From contig DASQMI010000062.1 in assembly GCA_035645555.1 (NCBI GenBank), positions 1-21,255 of the forward strand: a stretch of DNA of 21,255 nucleotides. Reading direction: 5' to 3'. Made by a program: the position numbers and the translations under genes. This document shows, piece after piece, positions 7,063-16,749 of the stretch (position 1 is its first letter; each line of letters opens with the position of its first letter). The DNA is from Lysobacter_F sp035645555 (lineage in GTDB: Bacteria > Pseudomonadota > Gammaproteobacteria > Xanthomonadales > Xanthomonadaceae). The notes below the pieces were generated by a model. The model searched no databases. It saw only the letters and a list, made by a program, of their open reading frames with translations, and was not told where the DNA came from.

Positions 7063-8472
7063 TCATTGTGCCGCAGCCGGCACCCGGGCGAGCGCGGCGT
7101 CGATCCGGCGCAGAGCCTCATCGCGGCCGGCCAGGTACACGGTGTGACCGATGTCCGGGCTGACCTGGGTGCCGGTGATTGCGACCCGCATCGGTTGAGC
7201 CACCTTGCCCATGCCGAGGCCGAGCGCGGTCGCGGTGTCGTGCAGCGCGGAATTGATCGCCTCGGCCGTCCACGGCTGCAGCGCCGCGAGCCGTTCGCGC
7301 GCGTCGGCCAACGGCGCGCGCGCGGCGGCGGTCAGGTGCTTGGCCACCGCCGCGTCGTCGTACTGCTCCAGCGGCCGGTACCAGACCGCCGCGCGCTCGG
7401 CCATCTCGCGCAGGGTCTGCACGCGCTCGCGCAGCGCGACCACCACATCGGCCGGCGCAGGGCCACGGTCCAGGTCGTAGCCGGCCTGCTCCAGATGCCA
7501 GACCAGGTGCGCGGCGACCGCCTGCGGGTCGTCGGTCTTGAGGTAATGCTGGTTGAGCCAGCCGAGCTTGGCGGTGTCGAAGCGCGCGGCGGACTGGTTG
7601 ACGTCGTCGATGCGGAACAGCTCGACCATCTCGTCGACCGAGAAGATTTCCTGGTCGCCGTGCGACCAGCCCAGCCGCACCAGGTAGTTCAGCACCGCGT
7701 GCGGCAGATAGCCGAGGTCGCGGTACTCCATCACCGACACCGCATTGGTGCGCTTGGACAGCTTCTTGCCCTCGTGGTCGAGGATCATCGGCAGGTGCGC
7801 GAACGACGGCGGCGTCGCACCCAGCGCGTGGTAGAGGTTGATCTGGCGCGGCGTGTTGTTGACGTGGTCGTCGCCGCGGATCACGTCGGTGATCCGCATG
7901 TCGATGTCGTCGATGACGACCGCGAAGTTGTAGGTCGGGAAGCCGTCCGAGCGGAGGATCACCAGATCGTCCAGCTCCTCGTTCTGCCAGACGATGCGGC
8001 CCTTCACCTTGTCGTCGAACGCGACTTCGCCCGAGAGCGGGTTCTTGAAACGGATGACCTTGTTCGGGTCGTCGCGGTCCGGCAGGTTCAGCTCGCGCGC
8101 GCGGCCGTCGTAGCGCGGCTTGCGGCCCTCGGCGAGCGCCTGCTCGCGCATCGCCTCCAACTCCTCGCGCGTCTCGTAGGCGTAATACGCCTTGCCGGCC
8201 TGCACCAGCTCGCTCGCCACCTGGCGGTAGCGCTCCATGCGCGCGGTCTGGAAGATCGGGCCTTCGTCGTGGGCAAGGCCCAGCCAGTTCATGCCGTCGA
8301 GGATCGCCTGCACCGCCGCGTCGGTACTGCGCTCGCGGTCGGTGTCCTCGATGCGCAGGATGAACTGGCCGCCGCGACGGCGCGCTTCCAGCCAGCAGTA
8401 CAGCGCGGTGCGCGCGCCGCCGATGTGCAGGTAGCCGGTGGGCGAAGGAGCGAAGCGGGTACGGCAGGTCAT
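7063..8472 (-). CDS. gltX: Glutamate--tRNA ligase
   Basis: Cytoplasmic class I synthetase that charges tRNA-Glu using ATP. The 469 residues are normal length. The HIGH-type motif is in SPTGYLHIGG (residues 10-19) and the KMSKS-type motif is KKLSKR (236-241). The Cys ligands of the zinc site in E. coli GluRS are absent: the matching stretch reads YETREELEAMREQAL and then KPRYDGRARELN, so this is a zinc-free type. The start at 8472 gives the family-typical MTCRTRFAPSPTG; a longer upstream reading has no homologous sequence. It lies 22 nt after purA and 4 nt before zur, apparently one transcript. Confidence 0.97.
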   Translation of the reverse strand: MTCRTRFAPSPTGYLHIGGARTALYCWLEARRRGGQFILRIEDTDRERSTDAAVQAILDGMNWLGLAHDEGPIFQTARMERYRQVASELVQAGKAYYAYETREELEAMREQALAEGRKPRYDGRARELNLPDRDDPNKVIRFKNPLSGEVAFDDKVKGRIVWQNEELDDLVILRSDGFPTYNFAVVIDDIDMRITDVIRGDDHVNNTPRQINLYHALGATPPSFAHLPMILDHEGKKLSKRTNAVSVMEYRDLGYLPHAVLNYLVRLGWSHGDQEIFSVDEMVELFRIDDVNQSAARFDTAKLGWLNQHYLKTDDPQAVAAHLVWHLEQAGYDLDRGPAPADVVVALRERVQTLREMAERAAVWYRPLEQYDDAAVAKHLTAAARAPLADARERLAALQPWTAEAINSALHDTATALGLGMGKVAQPMRVAITGTQVSPDIGHTVYLAGRDEALRRIDAALARVPAAAQ

Positions 8473-8494
8473 GCGTCGTGGCTCGGAGGACGGA

Positions 8495-9791
<1,297 letters not shown>

Positions 9792-9831
9792 GCCTCTCCA
9801 AGTCCTGCTGTTTCTCTACACGGGGCGACCC

Positions 9832-9850
9832 GCCATGCGCAGCGCATGGC
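9832..9850. repeat. Hairpin 1 in purA leader
   Basis: GCCATGCGC-A-GCGCATGGC is a perfect 9-bp inverted repeat around one base. As RNA it would form about 7 bp with a 5-base loop. It directly abuts hairpin 2 and lies upstream of the purA ribosome binding site. Confidence 0.7.
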
Positions 9851-9895
9851 GTGCGGACGAGCGCGCGGCAGTGCCGCGCAAGCGCTCGTCCTCAC
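9851..9895. repeat. Hairpin 2 in purA leader
   Basis: The outer stem pairs 9851-9864 with 9882-9895 (13 of 14 pairs; mismatch at 9854/9892). It encloses an inner GCGGCA/TGCCGC stem at 9865-9877. The hairpin ends exactly one base before repeat copy 2 begins. The stop codon of the upstream mini reading frame (9892-9894) falls inside the stem. Confidence 0.75.
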
Positions 9896-9933
9896 CCCCA
9901 CTGGGCGCCGATCACCACCACTGACTGACCCAT
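9892..9933 (-). other. 13-codon upstream reading frame identical to PurA residues 1-13
   Basis: The duplicated purA start reads MGQSVVVIGAQWG and then TGA, stopping just before the catalytic Asp14 codon. It has a moderate GGGAGCAGG ribosome-binding region before the ATG at 9933. It is either a dead duplication remnant or a translated leader peptide. Its stop lies in the base of hairpin 2, so ribosomes reading it would open that hairpin. Any function is inference. Confidence 0.5.
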
Positions 9934-9937
9934 TACC
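9896..9937. repeat. 42-bp direct repeat, copy 2 (orphan purA start)
   Basis: A second identical copy of the purA 5' end, upstream of the real start. Similarity stops abruptly at both ends: copy 1 goes on as GGC GAC GAG, and this copy as GGG TGA. Confidence 0.9.
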
Positions 9938-9967
9938 TGCTCCCGAACGCTGCGGACCGCCACACGA

Positions 9968-10003
9968 ACAAAAGCCGGCGGGAGGACCCCGGCCGGCTTT
10001 TGT
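9968..10003. terminator. Bidirectional terminator after the hfl operon
   Basis: A perfect 12-bp stem (ACAAAAGCCGGC / GCCGGCTTTTGT) with a 12-base loop that can pair internally. A/T-rich ends on both sides give a T-run in either direction. On the minus strand it ends the miaA-hfq-hflX-hflK-hflC-DUF2065 transcription unit and insulates purA, which must then use a promoter between here and its start. Confidence 0.8.
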
Positions 10004-10052
10004 GCATTATCCGGGTTTTCGCCCCCGGCGGCCACCGCCGGCCGAGCCCCGG

Positions 10053-10079
10053 CTGTAGGCGCGGCTTCAGCCGCGATCC
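10053..10079 (+). repeat. REP-like palindromic repeat, copy 2
   Basis: CTGTAGGCGCGG followed by CTTCAGCCGCGATCC; the core GCGGCTTCAGCCGC is a short hairpin. It matches the 6534-6560 copy (opposite strand) at 25 of 27 positions. It sits between the DUF2065 stop and the terminator. Confidence 0.75.
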
Positions 10080-10124
10080 GCTCGTCGCCCGGTCGCCCCG
10101 GCGGCGCTTACGCCCGCTCGGCGC

Positions 10125-10313
10125 TCAGCTGCGGACCAGCCACAGCGCGCCGAGGCCGGCGGCCACCACGATCGCGCCGAGCGTGCGCAGCCGCCGGTTC
10201 GGCATCGCGTGCAGCTGCTCTGCGGCGCGGCGCCAGCCGTTCGGCGCTACGAACAGGAACAGGCCCTCGAGCACGGCCACCAGGCACAGTGCCGACAGCA
10301 GATCGCGCGCCAT
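10125..10313 (-). CDS. DUF2065 (YjeT-like) small membrane protein
   Basis: A 62-residue protein with two hydrophobic helices (about 4-24 and 43-60) joined by a polar stretch WRRAAEQLHAMPNRRLR. It belongs to DUF2065, the family of E. coli YjeT, which also lies between hflC and purA. Its function is unknown. The ATG overlaps the hflC stop by one base (TGATG), so translation is almost certainly coupled. That suggests a role tied to the HflKC-FtsH membrane complex, which is inference. Confidence 0.9.
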   Translation of the reverse strand: MARDLLSALCLVAVLEGLFLFVAPNGWRRAAEQLHAMPNRRLRTLGAIVVAAGLGALWLVRS

Positions 10314-11176
10314 CAGCGATCCGACTTCATGTACTGCAGGAACGGATCGTCCTTGTCGAGCACGATCACGGTGTCGCCGTTGCCGAACGCATGCCGGTAG
10401 GCATCCAGGCTGCGCTGGAATGCGAAGAACGACGGATCGCGCTGCGCCGCCGCCGCGTACAGGCGCGCCGCCTCGGCATCGCCCTCGCCGCGCAACTGCT
10501 GCGCGTCGCGCTCGGCCTCGGCCAGCAGCACAGCGCGGTCGCGGTCGGCTTCGGCGCGGATGCGCTGCGATTGCTCCACGCCCTCGGCGCGCAGCTGGCT
10601 GGCCACCTGCAGGCGCTGGCTGCGCATCTGGTTGTACACCGACGCCAGCACGTTGCTGTCCTGCGGTAGTTCGATGCGCTTGATGCGGATATCGACGATG
10701 CGCACGCCGAGCGTGGCGGCGCCGCGGTTGATCGCGGTCAGCTGCTTGCGTACCACCGCGGTGCGGTCGCCCGACACCACCTGCTGCAGCGTGCGCGCGT
10801 TTATCTCGTTGCGTAGCGCGTCCTTGATGATCGGCGCCAGCCGCTGCACCGCGACCTCCTCGCTGCCGCCGGTGGCGCGGTAGAACGCGCGCAGGTTGTC
10901 GATCCGGCCGAGCGCGAAGAAATCGACGCTGACGTCGAGCTTGTCGGCGGTCAGATAGCGCTCCGGCTCTGCGTCCAGCACCTGGATGCGGCGGTCGAAC
11001 ACGCGCGCGGTCTCGACCAGCGGCACCTTGAAGTGCAGGCCAGGGCCGAGGTCGGTGCGTACCACGCGACCGAGGTTGAGTACGATCGCGCTGTGGCCCT
11101 CGCGGACCACGAACACCGAGCCCATCAGCGCGAACAGGGCCGCGACCAGCGCGGCGATCCAGATCGGGGTTCTCAT
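10313..11176 (-). CDS. hflC: FtsH modulator subunit HflC (SPFH/band 7 family)
   Basis: A 287-residue partner of HflK. Together they form the large membrane-anchored SPFH cage around FtsH and modulate its proteolysis. It has one N-terminal transmembrane helix (about 5-24), an SPFH domain (REGHSAIVLNLGRVV through FFALGRIDN), then a long charged coiled coil (QSQRIRAEADRDRAVLLAEAERDAQQL). The protein ends DPFLQYMKSDR. The start overlaps the hflK stop as ATGA, and its own stop overlaps the DUF2065 start, the mark of a tightly coupled operon. Confidence 0.96.
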   Translation of the reverse strand: MRTPIWIAALVAALFALMGSVFVVREGHSAIVLNLGRVVRTDLGPGLHFKVPLVETARVFDRRIQVLDAEPERYLTADKLDVSVDFFALGRIDNLRAFYRATGGSEEVAVQRLAPIIKDALRNEINARTLQQVVSGDRTAVVRKQLTAINRGAATLGVRIVDIRIKRIELPQDSNVLASVYNQMRSQRLQVASQLRAEGVEQSQRIRAEADRDRAVLLAEAERDAQQLRGEGDAEAARLYAAAAQRDPSFFAFQRSLDAYRHAFGNGDTVIVLDKDDPFLQYMKSDR

Positions 11177-12276
11177 CGGGTGGGCTCCTCACGGCCGGCT
11201 GCGCGCGGCGTGCGGCCCTCGCGGGCCTCCGCGGCATCGGGCGCGCTGATCGCCGGTGCCAGGCGGTCGAGCGGCAGCGTCGGGGCGCCGGCGGCGCCGG
11301 TGCCGCGCGCGTTGGTGCCGCCCATCGGCACGTAGAACAGCTGGCGCGAATCGGCGCCGACGATGGTGCGGTTCTCCGCCAGCACCTGCTGCACGGTCTC
11401 CAGCCACAGGCGCTTGCGGGTGACCTCCGGCGCCTGCTTGTACTGCTCGACCAGCAGCGAGAAACGCTCGGCATCGCCGCGCGCGCGCGCGATCACCGCG
11501 GTCTTGTAGCCTTCGGAAACGGTGCGGATGCGCGCCGCCTCGCCGCGCGCCTCCGGGACCACCTTCTTGGCGTACGCCTGCGCCTCGTTGATCGCGGTGG
11601 CCTTGTCGGCGCTGGCGCGCTGCGCCTCGTCGAACGCGTCCTTCACTTCCTCGGGCGGACGCGCGTTGGGCAGGTTCAGCTCGGTTACGACCAGGCCCGT
11701 GCGGTAGGCGTCGAGCGACTGCTGCAGGCGATCGCGCACGGTGACGGTGAGCGCGCTGCGCTCGCCGAGCACGGTATCCAGATCCGAGCGTCCGACCAGC
11801 TCGCGCACCGCGCTCTGCGCGGCCTGCTGCAGCACGGCGTCGGCGTCGCGCGAGCCGAACAGGTAGGTCTGCGGGTCGCCGATGCGGTACTGGACGTTGA
11901 TCTCGACGCTGACCATGTTGCCGTCGCGGGTCAGCACCGGCACGGTCTCGCTGTAGGCGTTGCTCTGGGTCGCGTTGACCTTGATCACCCGTTCGATCGG
12001 CCACGGCAGCTTGAAGTGCGGGCCGGGCTCGATCAGCCGGTGCGCGCGGCCGAAGCGCAGCACCACGCCGCGCTCCTGTTCGGTGATCAGCACGAAGCTG
12101 CTGAACACGAGGAACAGGCCGAGTGCCAGTGCCACCCAGCGCAGCGGGCTGCCGCCGCCGAACAGGCCGCGCAGGCGGTCGAACAGGGGTCCGATGCCGC
12201 CGGGACCGGTGCCGCGCGGGCGCGGGGGGCGCCGCTCGTCGCCGGAATTGCCGCTGCCAGGGGGATTCCAGGGCAT
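11173..12276 (-). CDS. hflK: FtsH modulator subunit HflK (SPFH/band 7 family)
   Basis: A 367-residue partner of HflC in the FtsH-controlling membrane complex. It has a proline/glycine-rich cytoplasmic N-terminus (1-43), one transmembrane helix (about 46-65), an SPFH domain starting ITEQERGVVLRFGRAHRL with GPHFKLPWPIE, and a coiled-coil region rich in Ala, Glu and Arg. It ends in a low-complexity tail. The start has GGAG eight bases upstream. A 105-bp gap separates it from hflX, with a 12-bp palindrome at 12316-12327; otherwise nothing is evident there. It overlaps hflC by 4 bp. Confidence 0.96.
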   Translation of the reverse strand: MPWNPPGSGNSGDERRPPRPRGTGPGGIGPLFDRLRGLFGGGSPLRWVALALGLFLVFSSFVLITEQERGVVLRFGRAHRLIEPGPHFKLPWPIERVIKVNATQSNAYSETVPVLTRDGNMVSVEINVQYRIGDPQTYLFGSRDADAVLQQAAQSAVRELVGRSDLDTVLGERSALTVTVRDRLQQSLDAYRTGLVVTELNLPNARPPEEVKDAFDEAQRASADKATAINEAQAYAKKVVPEARGEAARIRTVSEGYKTAVIARARGDAERFSLLVEQYKQAPEVTRKRLWLETVQQVLAENRTIVGADSRQLFYVPMGGTNARGTGAAGAPTLPLDRLAPAISAPDAAEAREGRTPRAAGREEPTR

Positions 12277-12381
12277 GCCTGCTCCGTGTGTGGGGTGCGA
12301 CCGGTGCCCCGAAGTGCGACCGGTCGCCGGATTCTAGGTGGGGCCCGGTGGGGCCTCAAGCAAGGTCGGGACAGCGCGCCG

Positions 12382-13692
12382 TCATGCGTCCGTCATCGCG
12401 CGGCCCAGCAGCGGGCGCAGCGCGTCGCCGTGTTCCTGCGCGAGCAGCCGCTGCGCATCGGCCTCCGGCAGGTCGACCTCGAGCGCCCAGCCCTCTTCGT
12501 CGGCCAGCTCGGCGCGGACCGCCCCGAGCGCATGCAGGCGGGCGCGCAGGCGTGCCGCTTCCGGCGGCAGCCGTACCGCGCCGTGCACGTTGCGCATCGG
12601 CAGCACCGCGGCGAGCGCCTCGCGCAGCAGGTCCAGCCCGAGCCCCTCGCGCGCGGACAGCCACACCCGCTCACATTCGCCGACGCGGTCGCGGCGCGCA
12701 CCGGTGCCACCGCCGTCGTCCGGACCCAGGCGGTCGATCTTGTTGAACACCAGCAGCTGCGGGATCTCGCCGGCACCGACCTCCTTGAGCACGGCGGCGA
12801 CCTGCCCGATCCGCTCATCGCGATGCGGGTCGGCGGCATCGATCACGTGCAGCAGCAGGTCGGCCTCGCGGGCTTCGGACAGGGTCGAGCGGAACGCCGC
12901 CACCAGTTCGTGCGGCAGGTCGCGCACGAAGCCGACGGTGTCGGCAAGCATGGCGGCGCCGCCCGGCAGCTCGATCCGACGCACGGTGGGGTCGAGGGTG
13001 GCGAACAGCTGGTCGGCGGCGTACGCGCCGGCGCCGGTGAGCGCGTTGAACAGCGTGGACTTGCCGGCGTTGGTGTAGCCGACCAGCGCCACCCGCGGCA
13101 GTTCGCTGCGCACGCGCGCGCGCTTCATCTGCGTGCGCTGCACTTCGACCTTGTCGAGCCGCTTCTGCAACTGCTCCATGCGCTTCTGCAGCAGCCGGCG
13201 GTCGGTTTCCAGCTGGGTCTCGCCGGGACCGCGCAGGCCGATTGCGCCGCCGCGCTGCCGCTCGAGGTGGGTCCAGCCCCGGATCAGCCGGGTGGCCATG
13301 TGGCGCAGCTGCGCCAGCTCGACCTGCAGCTTGCCTTCGTGACTGCGCGCGCGCTGGGCGAAGATGTCCAGGATCAGGCCGGTGCGGTCGACCACCCGGC
13401 GCTGCAACGCCTTCTCCAGGTTGCGCTCCTGGCCGGGGGTGAGCGGATGGTTGACCAGGATGAGGTCGGCGCCGGTCGCTTCGACCGCGGCCTTCACTTC
13501 CTCTAGCTTGCCGCTGCCGATCAGGATGGCGGCGTTCGGGCGGTCGATGCGGGCCGGGATCACCGCCGCCACCGTGGCGCCGGCGGAGCGCGCCAGATCG
13601 ATGAATTCGTCGACCACGTCCGCGTCCGGCGGGCCGCCGGCGTGGGGCTGGATCAGCAGTGCGTGCTCGCCCTTGCGGGAACGTTCGAACAT
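12382..13692 (-). CDS. hflX: Ribosome-associated GTPase HflX
   Basis: A 436-residue GTPase that binds the 50S subunit and splits stalled or stressed ribosomes. It has an N-terminal HflX domain with ILIGSGKLEE and the hallmark GPGETQLETD (154-163), a helical linker, then a G domain: G1 GYTNAGKS (205-212), G3 DTVGF (251-255) and G4 NKID (317-320). The start is fixed by an in-frame TAG four codons upstream. AAGGAG is 12 bases away, slightly far. It is downstream of hfq across a 118-bp GC-rich gap, as in E. coli. Confidence 0.96.
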   Translation of the reverse strand: MFERSRKGEHALLIQPHAGGPPDADVVDEFIDLARSAGATVAAVIPARIDRPNAAILIGSGKLEEVKAAVEATGADLILVNHPLTPGQERNLEKALQRRVVDRTGLILDIFAQRARSHEGKLQVELAQLRHMATRLIRGWTHLERQRGGAIGLRGPGETQLETDRRLLQKRMEQLQKRLDKVEVQRTQMKRARVRSELPRVALVGYTNAGKSTLFNALTGAGAYAADQLFATLDPTVRRIELPGGAAMLADTVGFVRDLPHELVAAFRSTLSEAREADLLLHVIDAADPHRDERIGQVAAVLKEVGAGEIPQLLVFNKIDRLGPDDGGGTGARRDRVGECERVWLSAREGLGLDLLREALAAVLPMRNVHGAVRLPPEAARLRARLHALGAVRAELADEEGWALEVDLPEADAQRLLAQEHGDALRPLLGRAMTDA

Positions 13693-13810
13693 CGGGGGCG
13701 TCTACTCCTTCGCCGCAACGGACCGGCGCACCGGAATCGGCGCGGACCGGCGGGTCGGGAGTGGAATGGGGGCGCGCCCGGGCCGGGGCAAGGGGCCGCG
13801 CCGCCCGGCG

Positions 13811-14101
13811 TCACTCGGCCGCGTCTTCGGTGGCCGGTTCGCTGCTGCCAGAGGTTTCGTGCGCAGCCTGCACGTGGCCGCCGCCCGGGCCGACGCGGAC
13901 GTTGCGCGACGGCACCACGGTCGAGATCGCGTGCTTGTAGACCATCTGGCTCACGGTATTGCGCAGCAGGACGACGAACTGGTCGAACGATTCGATGGTG
14001 CCCTGCAGCTTGATGCCGTTCACGAGGTACACCGACACCGGCACGCGCTCACGGCGCAACGCATTCAGAAAAGGATCCTGCAAAGATTGTCCCTTGGACA
14101 T
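13811..14101 (-). CDS. hfq: RNA chaperone Hfq
   Basis: A 96-residue Sm-like protein that forms hexamers and pairs small RNAs with mRNAs. It begins MSKGQSLQDPFLNALRRERV. Sm1 (VYLVNGIKLQGTIESFDQFVVLL) and the Sm2 signature YKHAIS (55-60) are intact. Past residue 70 is a short GPGGG stretch and an acidic C-terminal tail (SSEPATEDAAE), the part that varies between genera. A GGGGG run lies a few bases before the ATG. Gene order miaA-hfq-hflX matches E. coli. The 101-bp gap to miaA may hold a promoter, but none was convincing. Confidence 0.98.
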   Translation of the reverse strand: MSKGQSLQDPFLNALRRERVPVSVYLVNGIKLQGTIESFDQFVVLLRNTVSQMVYKHAISTVVPSRNVRVGPGGGHVQAAHETSGSSEPATEDAAE

Positions 14102-14202
14102 GTGTTCCCCCAGCGTGGTTATCGTTATCGGCCAGGTTCCGCTTCCGGCCCGCCGCGCCACGACTGTTCCCCAGCGACACGGACGGCCGATGGTAACGCA
14201 AG

Positions 14203-15180
14203 TTACGGCGAGGGAACGTTCTCCTCACGCCGATTTACGAACAGTGACAGCGCACGCTCGAGTTCGTCCGCGGCGGCGAGCGGGTCGAGCGGCCGCACGT
14301 CGAGCGTGCCGCGCAACCACGTGAGCTGCCGCTTGGCCAGCTGGCGGGTGGCGAAGATTGCGCGGTCGCGGAATTCGGTGACGCCGTAGCGACCGTCGAG
14401 GTGCTCCCATGCCTGCCGGTAGCCGACCGCGCGCAGTGCCGGCAGCGACAACGGATCCGGATGGTCGCGCAACGCCGGCAACGCGCGCAGCGTGCGCACC
14501 TCGTCGAGGAAGCCGGCGGCGAGCATGGCGTCGAAGCGCGCCGCGATGCGCGCGTGCAGCACGCCGCGGTCCTTCGGCAGCAGCGCGAGGCGCAGCACGC
14601 GGAACGGCGGGCGCCGCGGCGCGGCCGCGCGGCGCCAGTCGCTGATCGTGCGCCCGCTCGCGCGGTACACCTCGAGCGCACGCTGGATGCGCTGCGCATC
14701 GGTCGGATGGATGCGCGCGGCGGCTTCCGGATCGATCGCGGCAAGCTCCGCATGCAGCGCCGGCCAGCCGCGCTGCGTCGCTTCCGCCTCGATGCGCGCG
14801 CGCAGGCCGGGATCCGCCTCCGGCATCGGCGCAAGCCCGGTCAGCAGCGCCTGGAAGTACAGCCCGGTGCCGCCGGCGAGCACCGGAATGCGGCCGCGCG
14901 CGGCGATCTCGTCCATCGCACGCAGCGCATCGCCAGCGAACTCTGCGGCCGAATACGGCTGCCACGGCTCGCGCACGTCGATCAGGTGATGCGCCACCCG
15001 TGCCCGCTCCGCGGCGGTCGGCTTCGCCGCGCCGATGTCGAGCCCGCGATACACCAGCGCCGAATCGACGCTGACGATCTCACCGCCGAGGCGTTCGGCC
15101 CACTCCAGCGCCAGCGCGGTCTTGCCCGACGCGGTCGGGCCCATCAGCGCGATGGCGAGTGGGCGCCGGTCCGCGCTCAC
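14203..15180 (-). CDS. miaA: tRNA dimethylallyltransferase
   Basis: Transfers the dimethylallyl group to A37 of tRNAs that read codons starting with U, the first step of the ms2i6A modification. The 325 residues are typical. The P-loop is GPTASGKT (14-21). DSALVYRGLDIGAAKPT and HHLIDVREP follow, with GGTGLYFQALL in the middle and AVGYRQAWE near the end. The start codon is GTG at 15180; no better ATG precedes the P-loop at a reasonable distance. It lies 42 nt after the amino-acid permease and is the first gene of the conserved miaA-hfq-hflX-hflK-hflC series. Confidence 0.96.
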   Translation of the reverse strand: MSADRRPLAIALMGPTASGKTALALEWAERLGGEIVSVDSALVYRGLDIGAAKPTAAERARVAHHLIDVREPWQPYSAAEFAGDALRAMDEIAARGRIPVLAGGTGLYFQALLTGLAPMPEADPGLRARIEAEATQRGWPALHAELAAIDPEAAARIHPTDAQRIQRALEVYRASGRTISDWRRAAAPRRPPFRVLRLALLPKDRGVLHARIAARFDAMLAAGFLDEVRTLRALPALRDHPDPLSLPALRAVGYRQAWEHLDGRYGVTEFRDRAIFATRQLAKRQLTWLRGTLDVRPLDPLAAADELERALSLFVNRREENVPSP

Positions 15181-15222
15181 GGGACGGCCGGAGCGCCGTC
15201 CATCGCCGCGCGGCGTGGGCGT

Positions 15223-16644
15223 TCACGCATCCTGGCCCCGCGCCAGCAGGCTCGCCCGCCGCCCGTAGGCGAGGTACACCACCAGGCCGAACAGGTTCCA
15301 GAGCAGGAACCAGACCTGGGTGCGTTGCGGCAGGCTCACGAAGAGATACAGGCAGCCCAGGATCGCGAGCGGCCCCACCAGCCACGCCAGCGGCGTGCGG
15401 AACACACGCGTGCGGGCCGGGTCGCGCCGGCGCAGCACCAGCAGGCACACGCCGACGGCGATGAACGCCGCCAGCGTGCCCGCATTGGCCAGCGCCGCGA
15501 TCTCGTCCAGGCGCGCCACGCCGGCCAGCGCGGCGACCAGCACCGCGGTGAACAGCGTGGTCGCGACCGGCGTGCCGGTACGCGGACTCACCTTCGACAG
15601 CCCGCGCGGCAGCAGACCATCGCGCGACATCACGAAGAAGATGCGGCTCTGCCCGTACAGGAACGCCAGCAGCACGGTCGGCAGCGCGATCACCGCGACC
15701 GCGGCGATCACCGTGGCGGCCTTGCCCTGGCCCAGCTCGCGCAGGATCAGCGCCAACGGCTCCGCACTGTTGCCGAACACCGCGTAGCTCATCGCGCCGA
15801 CCGCGGCGAATGCGACCAGCATGTAGATCAGCGTGCAGCCGATCATCGAACCGACGATGCCGATCGACAGGTCACGGCCCGGATTGCGCGCCTCCTCGGC
15901 CGCGGTCGAGATGGCGTCGAACCCGTAGAACGCGAAGAAGATGATCGCCGCCGCGGCCATGACCCCGCGCTCGACGCCACCGGCATCGACCGACTTCGCG
16001 AAGCCGTACGGCATGAACGGCTGCATGTTGGCGGCGTCGAAGTGCGGCAGCGCGATCGCCACGAACACCGCGAGCGCGAGGATCTTCAGCACCACCAGGA
16101 TCGCGTTGAGCGTCGCGCTCTCGCGCGTGCCGGCCATCAGCAGCCCGGCCACGACGAACACGATCGCCACCGCCGGCAGGTTGACCACGCCGCCCGCGTG
16201 CGGGCCGGCGGTGAGCCAGACCGGCAGCTCGACGCCGAGCCCCTTGAGGAAACCGACTGCATAGCCGGACCACCCGACCGCGACCGTGCTGACCACCAGC
16301 GAGTACTCGAGCACCAGGCTCCAGCCGACCACCCAAGCGATCGCCTCGCCGAGCACCACGTAGCTGTAGGTGTACGCGCTGCCGGCCGCCGGCATCATGG
16401 TCGCCATCTCGGCGTAGGCCAGCGCGGCGCAGGCGCAGACGATGCCGGCCACCGCGAAGGACAGCAGCACCGCCGGTCCCGCGAGATTGGCGCCGACGCC
16501 GATCAGCGTGTAGATGCCGGTACCGACGATCGCGCCGATGCCCAGCGCCACCAGGTGCGGCCAGCCCAGCGTGGGGACCAGACGCCGCCCCTCCTCGTGG
16601 ACGGTGACCCGATCGATGTCCTTGCGCCGGAACCAGGTATTCAT
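15223..16644 (-). CDS. APC-superfamily amino-acid permease
   Basis: A 473-residue inner-membrane transporter with about 12 or more hydrophobic helices. The first helix has the APC hallmark GIGAIVGTGIYTLIGV. The GVMAAAAIIFFAFYGFDAISTAAEE segment and the RDGLLPRGLSKVSPRTGTPV loop are typical of the cationic-amino-acid-transporter-like branch. The substrate cannot be told from sequence. The ATG follows GAGG by about six bases. It sits between folP and miaA on the same strand (105-bp and 42-bp gaps), an insertion relative to the housekeeping genes around it, and its base composition looks like its neighbours'. Confidence 0.92.
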   Translation of the reverse strand: MNTWFRRKDIDRVTVHEEGRRLVPTLGWPHLVALGIGAIVGTGIYTLIGVGANLAGPAVLLSFAVAGIVCACAALAYAEMATMMPAAGSAYTYSYVVLGEAIAWVVGWSLVLEYSLVVSTVAVGWSGYAVGFLKGLGVELPVWLTAGPHAGGVVNLPAVAIVFVVAGLLMAGTRESATLNAILVVLKILALAVFVAIALPHFDAANMQPFMPYGFAKSVDAGGVERGVMAAAAIIFFAFYGFDAISTAAEEARNPGRDLSIGIVGSMIGCTLIYMLVAFAAVGAMSYAVFGNSAEPLALILRELGQGKAATVIAAVAVIALPTVLLAFLYGQSRIFFVMSRDGLLPRGLSKVSPRTGTPVATTLFTAVLVAALAGVARLDEIAALANAGTLAAFIAVGVCLLVLRRRDPARTRVFRTPLAWLVGPLAILGCLYLFVSLPQRTQVWFLLWNLFGLVVYLAYGRRASLLARGQDA

Positions 16645-16749
16645 GCAAGCCTCGTCTCGCAGGGCGAATGGCGCGTATGGTGCGCCAACCGGCGGCGCAA
16701 TGCGACGTGCCGACCCGCAGCCGATGGCGACGACGGCGGCGCGTGCCGG

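Noticed and set aside
12316..12327. Perfect 12-bp palindrome GCGACCGGTCGC between hflX and hflK, possible operator or terminator.
   Set aside because: No loop, no T-run and no known regulator match; in DNA this GC-rich a 12-bp palindrome alone is weak evidence.
16669..16687. Small hairpin (TGGCGC / GCGCCA) between the permease and folP as a folP terminator.
   Set aside because: Only six pairs and no U-tract; not separable from chance.
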